Shown: piece by piece, positions 1 through 10,608 of the stretch
Layout: each line of letters begins with the position of its first letter
Position numbering within the stretch: the first letter of the stretch is position 1
NCBI RefSeq assembly: GCF_023101765.2
Contig: NC_064219.1
Location: forward strand, 9,713,774 to 9,777,773
Direction: 5' to 3'
Origin: Spodoptera frugiperda
Lineage: Eukaryota; Arthropoda; Insecta; Lepidoptera; Noctuidae
DNA length: 64,000 bases
Position numbers and translations under genes: made by a program
The notes under the pieces: generated by a model
Databases searched by the model: none
The model's input: the letters and a program-made list of their open reading frames with translations, nothing else
Told to the model about the DNA's origin: nothing

Positions 1-390
1 AATAGTTACATACATAAGTATTTACCATGATTCCAATAATCCTTGCTCTTATACAGCATGAAACCATTTACCCGCAGTATTAATAATCCAATAGAAATTA
101 ATTATGAAATGAAAATAATGTCTTATGTCTTATCTTAAGATGTTTTGTTCGCAAATTGTTAGCAAAGTTTGTACAGTGATAAATAATGTACATACTCAAG
201 TTTTTACTTGTAATTTGTATTGAAAGTTCTTGCATTGTTCAGTACTACGGAGTAATTAGGGTGAAAATTAATTATGGCACGTTTTACATGTAAGTTTAGG
301 TTTGTTATTCCACAACGAAAAATATTTACTACACTTCATGATTTACTACTATACTAGTTTTTTTTTCTAAGTATGCAAAACACCAGTGTA

Positions 391-460
391 TTCTCCCGCC
401 TTGGACGAGGCAATAGGGAGTGTTAGACTCTTTCTGTCTAAACAAGACCCTATTCCTATT
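391..460 (-). mobile_element. Dispersed repeat family B fragment
   Basis: Family B is marked by GGCGGGAGAAGYCATTGGAT and AGTCTGACACTCCCTCTCG-type sequence. This short reverse copy has TCCCGCCTTGGACGAGGC. Confidence 0.45.
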
Positions 461-1120
461 AATTAAACAGTGATTTTTTTTGTTCAAATTATCAAATGCA
501 CATAATTGTACTGATTTAGTTCTAAATATATAGAGATTTTCTAGGAACCTCATTATAACTTCGAATTACCGAGAAGTTCGAATTATCGAACGTGTGAATT
601 ATCGAGAGTCAACTGTATGTGAAATACGACATATCTTACTCAAAGCGTGACTGTTATCTATTTATATCCATGGAATATCTGCACATCTGTCATGTCATCA
701 AAGCTATAATCCTATGTCACTACAAACAATTTCATACACATAACTGAGTACCTATAGCTCAGTGGCAATCGCAATCCATACCATTGGTACCAAGAATTTC
801 GTGCCAGCCATATTATACAATTCCAGGCAAGATCCGATACGGTAACTATAATTGGGTCTAGGAGATCCACAGAGAATACCTAAGTAGGTATTCCTAGGTT
901 ATATTAAATCTAGATAACGATTTGATATAGAAGATTCTGGTGAAGTTATGGCTGTGATCAATTAAGAGCCACAGTAATTGGGGTTTGTTTTTAGATGACC
1001 TAGAAAAGTTGTAGGTAATCTAGGTATTAGGTATATGTTGTAGATTCTTTACCAACATCTAAGATAGTTAAGTTATTTGGAATATCTAAGTTAGTTTCAA
1101 TGAATTGCTGACAGAAGAAA

Positions 1121-1305
1121 AGACAACTTGCGTTGTGTTTCATCATGTGGGTGAAGTTACCAGAGGCCCAATTACCCCCTCCCCAATCTCCCCAATGCTG
1201 AAATTTCTAACCCCTAAGAGTCCTGGAACGCACTGTTTACTCGTCTGGTATTTCGGGTGTCCCTGGGCGGTGGCGATTGCTCATTTACCGACTTATCGAC
1301 CTTTA
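1121..1305 (-). mobile_element. Dispersed repeat family A, minus copy
   Basis: Family A is ~290 bp, marked by CACCTGATGGTAAGCAATCG, ACACCAGAGGCGTTAC, GGTTGTTGGGGAATCGGGGA and GGTATCACTCCGGTCGA. This copy carries the 5' two-thirds in reverse. The class is unknown. Confidence 0.65.
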
Positions 1306-1458
1306 AGAAACTTTAATGCCCTAGGCTAGGCTTACCGATCATAGTTAAACTGGGTGATTTTCGTTTTAAAGCAACTTGTGGAGATATAGCAAACAGTCTT
1401 ATGAGAAGGGTTTTTTTGTTAGGCTTACAATCCAGATACTTCTTTTTTCTTACTTTTT

Positions 1459-1552
1459 TTTGAGGGGGAAAAATCATTCAGTGGCTTCTCCCACTTTTTG
1501 AATCGGAGCCCCGATAAACCCGCTAGGTAGTCCGCAGCTCCGGACAATCCAG
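1459..1552 (-). mobile_element. Family B fragment, minus
   Basis: TTGAGGGGGAAAAATCATTC through CGGAGCCCCGATAAACCCGC to GCAGCTCCGGAC. Confidence 0.6.
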
Positions 1553-1849
1553 ACACTTAGAAACAAGAAATTAATCTAAATCTTTACTTTTATAACTATA
1601 GAACCAATCTCAAAACTTCAAAGGTACTCAGTGAAAACGACATAATGTATTATAATGGTTATGAAACCATACAATCGCCCACCTAACCTCACAATGGTGG
1701 ACATCAATTAATGTTTCCGCCGTACATTAAAAATACCATAACGTATTTTACATAATTAAATGTTACAAATGTCGTTGCTAACTAAAATCTCATTATTTTA
1801 CTATTATTTAAATGCAGTGACGCCATCTTAGCGGGATAAAACATTCCTA

Positions 1850-1960
1850 TGGAGTTTAGAACGTCGTATATCATAATTTAAATCGTAATGAAATTGAGAA
1901 AACGGGTCCGGTTTGTTAGTTGAGTAAGCGACACTGTTTAGTGCAAGTTTTGTTAGAAGT
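1850..1960 (+). repeat. Local duplicated segment, first copy
   Basis: GTTTAGAACGTCGTATATCA through GAAATTGAGAAAACGGGTCC has a diverged direct copy at 2603-2685. Confidence 0.55.
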
Positions 1961-2069
1961 CCAGAAATGATATTTAGTTTTTCAATTTGCAATCGTTTTT
2001 CGGAGCCTGGTGTGTGTGTGTTTTTTTTTATTTTGTAATAATGATCTTTTGTTTTATTATAACTTTCGT

Positions 2070-2215
2070 TAGACATACTAAATTAATTATTATGTTATCG
2101 GCTTACTCACGTAACTGTTTGATGAGAAACCCGACTAGTTTCAAGCAATGTTAGTGGCTTATATTCGGAATCATTATCGTGGAACACTGCTCATGAATAT
2201 GAGACTCTACACATA
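2070..2215. mobile_element. Dispersed repeat family F
   Basis: Shares CTAAATTAATTATTATGTT and ACTGCTCATGAATATGAG with 48095-48260. The ACTAGTTTCAAGC part is inverted between the two copies. Confidence 0.5.
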
Positions 2216-2395
2216 TAACTATAACATAATAATTAATAATCTTTTGGCTGCGCAATTACTAATTATAGTTAAGTATTACTGTAAAGTTATTTTTCAATCT
2301 ATAATATGTATAAATGTGAAGGTATTAAAAACAACTGCACCGATTTTGAGGTGGTTTTTTGGGGTCTCGTACCTAAAGAATGAAAACTCTTTAGC

Positions 2396-2490
2396 TTTCT
2401 TAGTAGTAGCACGGAGTCTGGAATGTGCACCTCTGCCTACCCCTTCGGGAATAAAAAGCGTAACGTTGCATTATATATCTGCAGAGCCAA
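2396..2490 (+). mobile_element. SINE-1 fragment, internally deleted
   Basis: The body motif AGTAGCACGGAGTCTGGAA is followed directly by the SINE-1 3' end (CTCTGCCTACCCCTTCGGG). Head and middle are missing. Confidence 0.7.
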
Positions 2491-2602
2491 CCAGATAGAT
2501 AAAAAGTACTTCCAGTAGAAGCTACTCCTTGAATGTCTAAAAACAAGAGCGTTTTGTTTATTTATATCGCCGTCATAACGGTATCGATATAAACTATTCC
2601 CA

Positions 2603-2685
2603 GTTTAGAACATCGTATATTATAATTTTGAACCGAAATAAAACTATAGAAATTGAGATCCGGTTACTGTCTCATACACTTTGAT
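2603..2685 (+). repeat. Local duplicated segment, second copy
   Basis: GTTTAGAACATCGTATATTA to GAAATTGAGATCCGGTTACT. Confidence 0.55.
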
Positions 2686-2847
2686 GGTAACTCTTAAAAT
2701 AATAATTATAACAAATAATCTGGTTTTTATTATAGTAGATTATAAATAGATTATGTTAACGCTGTTGTATTAGGAAGGGTTCTGTAGGTAAGTTTTAGTT
2801 TGCATAATATTTTCTGTTATTGAAGGTTAGTTACTGCACCGGGTAAT

Positions 2848-2921
2848 TTCGAAAATTTCTCAGTAGTAACAAGGAGTCTGGAATTGTGCCTGGTATATGG
2901 CAATAGGCTCCCCTCATATAA
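2848..2921 (+). mobile_element. SINE-1 body fragment
   Basis: Matches the SINE-1 middle (TTTCTCAGTAGTAAC... to GGCAATAGGCTCCCC). It abuts a solo arm of the CCCGACTGC foldback family that starts at 2922. Confidence 0.65.
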
Positions 2922-3025
2922 CCCGACTGCTTCAATTTTACGATGACTTTCTTGTTTGAGGGTTTTTCATTTTCATATTATAAAGAAACGCAGTCGGGAT
3001 TTTTAGTTTTTAAGATTACCTTTTT
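2922..3025 (+). mobile_element. Solo arm of the CCCGACTGC foldback family
   Basis: Matches the right arm at 41006-41109, including the extra block, from CCCGACTGCTTCAATTTTAC to the ATTACCTTTT end. Confidence 0.75.
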
Positions 3026-3726
3026 GTATTTCTCCACAAGCCTATCATAAAAGATTTCTTTTAATATCTTACTGAACCCTAAAACGCCAAAAAGGTGCCG
3101 CATAAAATTTTAAAGCACCTATAAACGAATGTGCCAGTTATTTATTAGTATTATAATACGTTTGGACATTAACTGTGTTATTAAGCTATTTTTAACTAAC
3201 AACTTAACCAATTTATTAAGAGCTTCCGACAATGTAAAGCTTCATATACAGCAAGGTCTCTTTAAACTGGTCGTCCAGTCTAAGCTTTGTCTTTGAGCTC
3301 GTATATTTATGTTAGTGGTGGCAGCTCAAGATATGTTGGTTCTTCACAAATTGGTTCCAAGTAATGTTTAGTTTCAACTCATTAACGACTTCAAAATGAT
3401 TGATGAATGTGAGGAAGGGTTGAATGGGGTGTCCTGATTCTTATTTTAGAATTTAGTTTTACTTCTTTTAAGTTTAAGTTGCAATTTGTAAGTTTATATT
3501 TGTATTGTGACTTTTATTTTTTGTCTGCAGCCGTTGCAGATGGTCTTTTAAAAAACCATAGTGACTTCATTGGACTTTTCAGATCCTCTCTCATTTAATA
3601 TTCTCTTCTCATATGAAGAAAGATGGAGCATTAAGCATCACGCTTGTTTCAGGCGATAGGTGATTACAAACTTGTATAGAAATTATACGTCTAGGTTCCG
3701 TCACGACGTTTTTCTTTAACATTATG

Positions 3727-4012
3727 TACTTACCCGGTTGATAAGCCGATAAACGAGCAGACGGATCACCTGATGGTAAGCAATCGCCGTCGTCCATAGA
3801 CACCCGAAACACCAGAGGCGTTTAGGAATTTAAGGATTGTTGGGGGATTGAGAAGATTGGGAATAGCGATAATTGGGCCTCCGGTAACCTCATTCACACA
3901 ATGAAACACAACGCAAGCGTTGTTTCACATCAGTTTTCTGTGAGGCCATGGTATCACTCCGGTAGATTCAGCCCATTCGTGCCGAAGCATGGCTCTCCCA
4001 CACTTATGAAGA
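3727..4012 (+). mobile_element. Dispersed repeat family A, near full length
   Basis: Runs from ACTTACCCGGTTGATAAGCC through CACCTGATGGTAAGCAATCG and GGTATCACTCCGGTAGATTC to CATGGCTCTCCCACACTT. Confidence 0.75.
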
Positions 4013-4300
4013 TACGACGTTACTTACTTTTTGACAACAAGCGTGTGTACGTAATATATCAATCATACATGTAAGTGTGTATTATGATGTCTATCGCAGA
4101 AAGAGTTTAATTTTACGCAACGTTTGAGAAGAAAACAATAAAAAGGGGATCATTACTGAACATTATCATATAAATTGAATATGTACTGTTAACAGAGAAA
4201 TGTGTGGAGAGGTGCATGTAATAGAATTGTTATTAGGATCTATCTACAAGTACTATTAACAATCGTTTTAATTCTATATAATTTGTATTTGGAGGCAAAT

Positions 4301-4475
4301 TTGCTATCCTCTCCTGTCCCAATCTCCACTTCCTAAATCCCGAATCTTCAATTTCCTAACCTCCGAAAGACTGGGAACATATAACTTCACACTGGTGTTT
4401 TGGGTGTCCATGGGCGGCACCACCAAATACTTACCTTTGCGTCGACTTGTCTGTCGGGCTACACCATAAAAAAAA
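4301..4475 (-). mobile_element. Dispersed repeat family A, diverged minus copy
   Basis: Reverse of the GGGATT...CCGGCC...GGGTGTCCATGGGCGGC segment, with a CACCATAAAAAAA end. Confidence 0.55.
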
Positions 4476-4535
4476 ATTAAAATCTGGAATGCTGATTAGA
4501 AAAAATAATAGAAACTCTACAGACTATCAAAACTA

Positions 4536-4610
4536 ATCATCATCATTATCAGCCGAGAGACGTCAACTGCTGAAAAAAGGCCTCCCCCTTAGTCCTCCAC
4601 GTAGAATGTT
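4536..4610 (-). mobile_element. RTE-type LINE 3'-end fragment
   Basis: On the minus strand it reads GGAGGACTAAGGGGGAGGCC, then CAGTTGACGTCTCTCGGCTG and ATGATGATG, a 3' end common in lepidopteran RTE-like LINEs and their SINEs. It is related to 47370-47459. Confidence 0.6.
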
Positions 4611-4677
4611 TAATGTTAAATCTAAAAACATCAAAACGACTCCATAACTTTCTCTGTCACACTCAACAGTCGTAAGT

Positions 4678-4706
4678 TATGATTTGTGTGTGTATGTGTG
4701 TGTGTG
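4678..4706 (+). repeat. (GT)n microsatellite
   Basis: Short GT-rich run with a TATG interruption. Confidence 0.8.
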
Positions 4707-5221
4707 ACGTCATGACGTGTCGTACGATTTCAGCGACGCGTCACGTTGAGATGACTGAAGTCATTTATTATTGTTTATATTAAAGAGAGGACTCTTTACG
4801 GGTAGACAGGGTTTTTAATAACAGATGGGTGGGGTATCAAGGTAGTTTTAATAATTAGAATTTGGAATATTACTACTGTTTGTTTGTTTTATGACTTTGT
4901 AAATTGTTGTGTTTTTTTGGGACAAGCCCGTCACAACCCGCTATACCGCTGCAACTTCTGTAAGCCAGGATATACAGTAGATACAACCATGAAAACACCG
5001 GAACACTGAAGTTCGGCACATCACAGGGACATGAAGGACTGATTCTTGTTTATTGAAATTCATTGACTTATTTTATTGGCTTATTTATCTCTTAAACTAA
5101 TCAGAAGCAATTAGCAGCATTATAAACGGACTTAAAAGGTTCTCAATACACTTATATATTTATAAGTGTCTCATTCAAAAGTAAATCTCATTTAAACAAA
5201 AACCGAACAGTAAAAAAAGCT

Positions 5222-5227
5222 TTTATT
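5222..5227 (-). terminator. Poly(A) signal of CP1
   Basis: AATAAA on the minus strand begins 12 nt beyond the CP1 stop codon, implying a very short 3' UTR. No other signal is closer. Confidence 0.7.
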
Positions 5228-5238
5228 GATTAATTACA

Positions 5239-8200
5239 TTACAAAGTTACAAATAAAGAAAGTGCTATTAGGAAAACACTGAAAACTGTCTTCATTCCAG
5301 AGCCAGGAGCTGCTGTGGTGGAAGGTTCAGTAGCTTCTGTAGTGTCAGTCGGAGGTTGTGTAGTTGGAGGGAATAATAAATCATTCTGAATGTTATAATA
5401 TCCCATACTTCGGGTAACTCTCTCCATCTCCAGAAGACCGGCCATTATTTCTTCATTGTTAGGAATGATGCGTTCAGCTGGGAGAAGGAACCCATATTCA
5501 CCAACATCACGGAGCTCGAATAGATAGACGATTGGAATACCCTCAGCTCCCTTCACCCAATCGAAACTGGAACCGCTTACATAATCTAAAAAAAATAAGT
5601 TAATAATTATAAAAAAAACTGCCTCGTTGGTCGAGTGGTCGCAAGTGCGACTGCCGAACAAGGGGTCTCGGGTTCGATTCCCGGGTCGGGCAAAGTATTG
5701 CTGGGTTTTTTTCGAATTTTGGAAAATTTCTCAGTAGTAGCACGGAGTCTGGAATTATGTCATGGCTACAGGCTCACCCCCTATTACATGGGACTTATAA
5801 CAAAAATGGTGAAAAGTGGGTGTACATTGTATAGCGGCATTACGTTTCGTAATGTGCACCTCTGCCTACCCCTTCGGGGATAAAAGGCGTGAAGTTGTGT
5901 GTGTAATTATAAAAAAAGCAATCATCTGTGTGAATAACTCTAGTGAGACATACTACGGTTCACTCATGTAAAATTATAGAGAAAAGCTTTACTAGTTTCC
6001 AATCACAACAGGACTCTTGCTATGTTTTTCCACCAGGGATGTGCTATGCTACATTGCTGTGGATGCGTTTGACTTCCACCAATCATATTCATTGGTACAC
6101 ATAGCTTAGCACTGGAGGAAACGGACTCAGCTAAGCTATGTTTTTTATGGAAAGATGCGTGCTATGGATGTGTACTTAATACTTCTATTGGTACTTACAT
6201 AGAATATCACCCGATGTACCAACTTGGTAGTTCGTGTTATGTTTAGCCTTTAATTTGTCCATACCTCTGATGGCAATCTCGTACTGAAAAAAAAGCAAAG
6301 TATAAAATACATAATTTTACTTAACTAAATTTAAAAATATCTGCAAAAGCTTGTTCGATATGTTGACCAGACGGTCACGAGACATGGTCTGGTCTATTCC
6401 TCTTTCTTTTACTTTTTAGTTTAATTGGAAATATTATGTTGTAAAATTTATTTATATTAAAAACTAAAACAAGCACAATACACCTAAACCTATTTATTTA
6501 ATTTACGATGATGAAGACACGTAATATTTAAGATTAAGAACTTGTTTCACAATGTCTGGAAATAAGGATCAAAGTAGAAATACTCACCATATCAGCATAA
6601 TTAGGTGCTTCAAGAACCCTATCTCCAGATAGATGGCTGTAAGGCACTAAGACCATTTGAGAATAAGAATGGAAAGCAAAATAGTAGATCATACGGCCTT
6701 GTTTCTTTATGTGCTGTACGTAACCGGCTATGGCACGAGATTCAGGCTCCGAGAAAGCATTGGGACCAGCGTAGGTTTCCATGCAAGGGTTCTGGGAGGC
6801 ACCAACATCTGTGAAAGAAGTATATATTTTTTTCCCTGATGAAAAAGTTTTGTGTAGCCTACATAATGTGTAGATATTTCAAAGGCATATCTTTATGCCA
6901 CTTTCGAATCAAGGACTACAGGGCTAATTTTGTAGGAAATTAGTTGTATTATCACCTCCTGAGAATAATACGTCGAATTGACGAAGATTTTTTACGGCCA
7001 ATTCAATAACTGCCTACTAGAGATAGAATTTTGACACATTTTGTATGGAGCTTATGTCAAAATACTATCTCTAGTAGGCAAATCTACCGATAGATAAGTT
7101 ATTGGAATTGGTCGTTAGAAGTCATTTCTATATTAGTTACTACTTCTAGTAGATTTTATTTCCTTAATTTTTTAGAAACATATTATTATTTCTTTGTTAT
7201 TTTCATGAACTGTGGCATTATTGCTTAAGTATATCGATAACCATAAATTCTTGTAATGATAACATGATAACTGACTATCTTATATTTAGACATACGTAGA
7301 TACGTTTGATTGCACACTGTAATATTAACAATTTGATAGTACCTATATTAATATATAGAACAAGAATAATTATTCTTAGGTTAGGTTCTTATTCTTAGGT
7401 AGGACATTTTCTTTCTTCTCTCTCTCTTCCTCTTTCCTTATTCGTATTTCCTTTTTAGGTTAATGCCTACTACCTAAAGATATTATCTTTTTCAATCAAA
7501 TTCACGCATTTTTAAGTAACAGTTAAGTGGTTGTAAGTGTGACTTTAAGATCATAGATTGTAGTAAGTATGCATTTTTGCAAAGTTGCGCTAAATGCAGG
7601 TTAATTCTAACCAGTCAATTTGGAAATCATATGGGGCCTATATTTAACAGAAGGCGTTTTATGGTAGATATGGAGTTGACACAATATTATAATTTACTTA
7701 CGCATCCACATAAAATCGAAGTTTCTGTTCAAATCGATACCGTTGCTAATATCGTCTGCTACTGAAGTACACGTTTGGAAGTTATCCTTGCTTCTATTCT
7801 TTCTCCACATTCTGTTCTGTAACCAAATCATTCAAGTTTTGAACAAAGAAATCTTCTTTTTGGAATCGGAGGCAAACGAGCAGGCTGGTCACCTGATGGT
7901 GAGCGAACAGCGCTATCCATGAACACCCGCAACACCAGAGGAGTCACAGGTGTGTTACCGGCTTTATGAAAAGGAAAATGACCTTCTTAATTTTCGATTC
8001 CCCAACAACCGTTAAATTACTAACCCCCAAAAGGCCAGCAACGCATTTGGACTTGTAACGCCTTTGGTGTTTCAAGTATTCATGGGCGGCGGCAATTGCT
8101 TACCATCAGATGATGCATCTGCTCGTTTACCGTATAATACTATAAAAAAGAGTACGCTCTTTTAAGTACGTTAATTTTAAACTATTGTAATAAAACTTAC

Positions 8201-9300
8201 ATTGTTGAAAGTGTAATAGTATCCATCAGGGTTGACGACCGGGAAAATATGCCAAACAATGTTTTCGGCCATGAATCTAACACTTTCATCGGTACTGGTC
8301 AAGAATTCGTTGATGATGTACGTCACTGTTGCCGGAGAAATCCATTCTCTAGAATGGATACCACCTTCAATCATACCAATAACTGGATTCTCTTCTTTTT
8401 TGTAATCAATTTTGACACCCCAGATAGTCCTGCCTTCAACAGAAGTTCCAAGTTCCACAAGAGTGGCTACATCGGAATGCTCCTCTACGATTTTGGTCAG
8501 CCAGGCGTTGATTTCATCTAAGTTCAGGAAGTAGCTCCAGTCGTAGACAACGCTTCTGCTAACCGGCCTTTTGAGTTGATCGTCAATCAGTCTATAAGTG
8601 AAAAGAAAAATGAATGTAAGTGTTACTTTCTAAATACTCTAGCCCGGCCACTAATGGCTAATCACATCTAAGTGCGACGTTTAAAGCGTAAAATACCTCA
8701 AGATTTAATTTAAGCACAGCTACTGTTTAAACAATGAGGATGTAACAAAGGTCACATATCGTACTCGCCAGCAATAGCACCAACCATCACACTGCTGAAT
8801 GTCCACAAAGGAGACAGATTGTAGTAAAAATCAGAACATAAAAAAAATACTTTCAAGGACCAATTTGCAATTATTTAACTTCCAATCATGAGATATCGGC
8901 TTGGAACCGCTAAATATTGTGCTTTATACGGGATTAGGTTCGCGTTCTTAATTAATAAAGCCCAAGAACACCTATCGCTCAGGAGTAATACTTTAAAAAT
9001 GTAAAGTACTTACTTTTGGACATCATTGAAAACAACTTCAGCGGTGATATTTACAGTTTTGAAGTAAGTCTCAAAGTCCTGTTGATACTCCGGTGCCACC
9101 ATAATCTTCACATCACTGTATAGGCTTACAATGTCGTTCCAATATATGTATTCAGGTTGTTTTCTTAAGTCTGTTAGTACTTGTAATTCATGTTCGTCCT
9201 TAGGGACTATTTTGTACACTTTATAATCTTTATATGAAACATATTCTGCATTAACTGCAGCTACTAAAACTACTAAAAATATTATTTCTTTAAAAACCAT
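5239..9300 (-). CDS. CP1: M14A zinc metallocarboxypeptidase, predicted GPI-anchored (6 exons, 481 aa)
   Basis: Exons on the minus strand are 9300-9014, 8591-8201, 7816-7702, 6808-6588, 6283-6199 and 5585-5239. All junctions are GT-AG and the lengths sum to exactly 482 codons. The enzyme should remove C-terminal residues from peptides, probably in midgut digestion. Residues 1-18 form a signal peptide, followed by an activation propeptide to about residue 104-108 (basic cleavage sites KR, SR), then the catalytic domain. Zinc ligands are H175, E178 (HSREW) and H311. Substrate-binding and catalytic residues are R231, N256-R257, Y367 (codon split by intron 5) and E390 (FELRD). The position equivalent to bovine CPA residue 255 is F374, which suggests CPA-like rather than CPB-like specificity. 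Unusually, residues 439-460 are Thr/Pro-rich and 467-481 are hydrophobic after a Gly-Ser-Gly, the layout of a GPI-anchor signal; the tandem neighbour lacks this. The domain call is certain; anchoring is inferred. Confidence 0.95.
5604..5917 (+). mobile_element. Full-length tRNA-derived SINE (SINE-1) with 14-bp target duplication in CP1 intron 5
   Basis: The element (5618-5903) begins with a tRNA-like head containing an A box (TGGTCGAGTGG) and a B box (GGTTCGATTCC). A body and a conserved 3' end around CCCCTTCGGGGATAAAAGG follow. The 14-bp direct repeat TAATTATAAAAAAA flanks it at 5604-5617 and 5904-5917, the hallmark of LINE-driven retroposition. It lies antisense to CP1 within the last intron and is the reference copy for SINE-1 in this window. 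Confidence 0.9.
6023..6178. mobile_element. Half of MITE family C in CP1 intron 5
   Basis: TTTTTCCACCAGGGATGTGC leads into GGATGCGTTTGACTTCCACC and GAAAGATGCGTGCTATGG. It ends about 20 bp before the CP1 exon 5 donor. Full-length relatives are at 53004 and 58763. Confidence 0.7.
6995..7114. mobile_element. 120-bp MITE with TTA target duplication in CP1 intron 3
   Basis: Terminal inverted repeats CGGCCAATTC(C)AATAAC are flanked by TTA on both sides (6992-6994 and 7115-7117). An inner inverted repeat pairs GCCTACTAGAGATAG with its complement. A three-base TTA duplication fits PIF/Harbinger-type MITEs; the superfamily is inferred. Confidence 0.75.
7863..8150. mobile_element. Two family-A fragments in inverted orientation, CP1 intron 2
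   Basis: 7863-7982 is a plus-strand variant (GGTCACCTGATGGTGAGCGA). 7983-8150 is a minus-strand copy (GGCGGCAATTGCTTACCATC). Together they nearly fill the intron between exons 3 and 2. Confidence 0.65.
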
Positions 9301-9375
9301 CGCGTATAACTCCTACACGCGTCACCTGTATAATGAATTGTGTAAATATTCTTTGGAATTACAATTAATCCTATC

Positions 9376-9410
9376 TTTATCTATATATTGTTAATTATGT
9401 TTATTGATAA
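9376..9410 (-). promoter_or_regulatory. Candidate CP1 core promoter with GATA and TATA-like motifs
   Basis: Reading the minus strand, an ATATATAG box lies about 85 nt before the CP1 ATG. It is followed by AGATAA, and a TTATCA (TGATAA on the plus strand, 9405-9410) lies just upstream. GATA-type sites are common in insect midgut promoters. The transcription start is not visible, so this is an inference from motif and position only. Confidence 0.35.
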
Positions 9411-9889
9411 AAAGTTTTATTATTTTACAATCGTTCTTTGGGAGTTAGTCCATGCTAATAAATGTTTATGGCAGAACGTTTATAAATTTTTCAATCCATA
9501 GTATCATTATGATTAAAATTATCTGTATTTGATGTAATTCTTTGTTTTTTAACATTGGAGTCTTAAAAGTGCGTATTTTTGTACTATTAATAATGGTTGT
9601 AAACAACTTATTCTAATTATAGCATTTAGCCAATGCATTTGTACCTTTCGCTAAGCGAATCTTTTCTACATGTTACAAATTCAATAAAATTAATATGAAA
9701 TAAAAATTCATGTTTTACATTATTTCAATGGTTAAGCCCCGATTAGATTATGTTCAATTTATCTGGCTGTTCAGTAGATAACTTTACATGGCCACGTGAG
9801 CTAAGACACACAGGTATTTTATATGCAGGTAAGGAAATAAAAATTGATTTTCCTCATCAAGTACATCATCTTTTTGCCCTTATCATAAA

Positions 9890-10072
9890 TTACTTTAGGG
9901 GTTAATTGAACTGATGGGAACCAGAAGGGCTGATTCGGCGCTCCGGCTCGAAAAGCAGGAATAGGAACGGGGTGGATTTTAGTCAGGATGAGTAACACTC
10001 CCACTCGCTTTGCTCGTTTCGCAAGGCTGAAAAATCATGGGATGATTTCCCCCCCTCAAAACAGGGGTTGAT
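9890..10072 (+). mobile_element. Family B copy between CP2 and CP1
   Basis: GGCGCTCCGGCTCGAAAAGC through ACGGGGTGGATTTTAGTCAG to GATGATTTCCCCCCCTCAAA. Confidence 0.65.
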
Positions 10073-10250
10073 TGATATAGTATTTTGTCACCACCATACG
10101 TGTTAGCAGTTTCTTTCTAATTATTTTGAAGATCAGCAATTCATTATACATAAGTCGTTAAAATCATATCGTAGGTGTTCATAAATAAATTAAGACTAGT
10201 ATGTTAATTTTAGTTTATTAAAAATTCCAAACGCATACGAATCATAGTTT

Positions 10251-10436
10251 GTCACACCTTTTGTCCCCGAAGGGATAGGCAGAGGTGCACCTGTACATTA
10301 CAGCACGTAATACCACAATATCTACACCCAATTTTCACCATTTGTCTTATAAGTCAAACCATGTGTAGGTAATAGGGGGTAATCCTATTGTCATATCGTG
10401 CCGTACCATGCCAAATCCTAGAAATTTTACAGAAAC
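10251..10436 (-). mobile_element. SINE-1, 5'-truncated, between CP2 and CP1
   Basis: Reverse complement of the SINE-1 3' half. The 3' end with CCCCGAAGGG lies at 10264 and the copy fades out in the body near 10436. The tRNA-like head is absent. Confidence 0.75.
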
Positions 10437-10514
10437 ATTACTCAGTCTAACTAAATAAATAAATATTATCACAAATCTTGTACTTCGTCTTAACTGAATT
10501 TAATAATATCCTAA

Positions 10515-10525
10515 TTTATTTTATT
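10515..10525 (-). terminator. Poly(A) signals of CP2
   Basis: Two overlapping AATAAA hexamers on the minus strand lie about 85-95 nt beyond the CP2 stop codon. Confidence 0.55.
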
Positions 10526-10608
10526 TTTATTCCAAACATTGTCATCGCAAATATTTTTGTACTTACATACTATTAGCACTTCAAAGAAAAGTACCATGTT
10601 TAAGTAAG

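Larger units (their letters stand above)
9301..10608. other. Intergenic region between CP2 and CP1
   Basis: Apart from the CP1 upstream motifs, a family-B copy (9890-10072), a SINE-1 fragment (10251-10436) and the CP2 poly(A) signals, I see no coding potential. Confidence 0.6.

Noticed and set aside
1..5238. A third carboxypeptidase downstream of CP1.
   Set aside because: No HSREW, NRNF, FHSY or ELRD motif appears in any frame; only repeat fragments are present.
5619..5700. tRNA gene suggested by perfect A and B boxes (also at 11264, 40290 and 58276).
   Set aside because: Each is followed by a conserved SINE body and 3' end, with a target duplication in the best cases; they are SINE heads.
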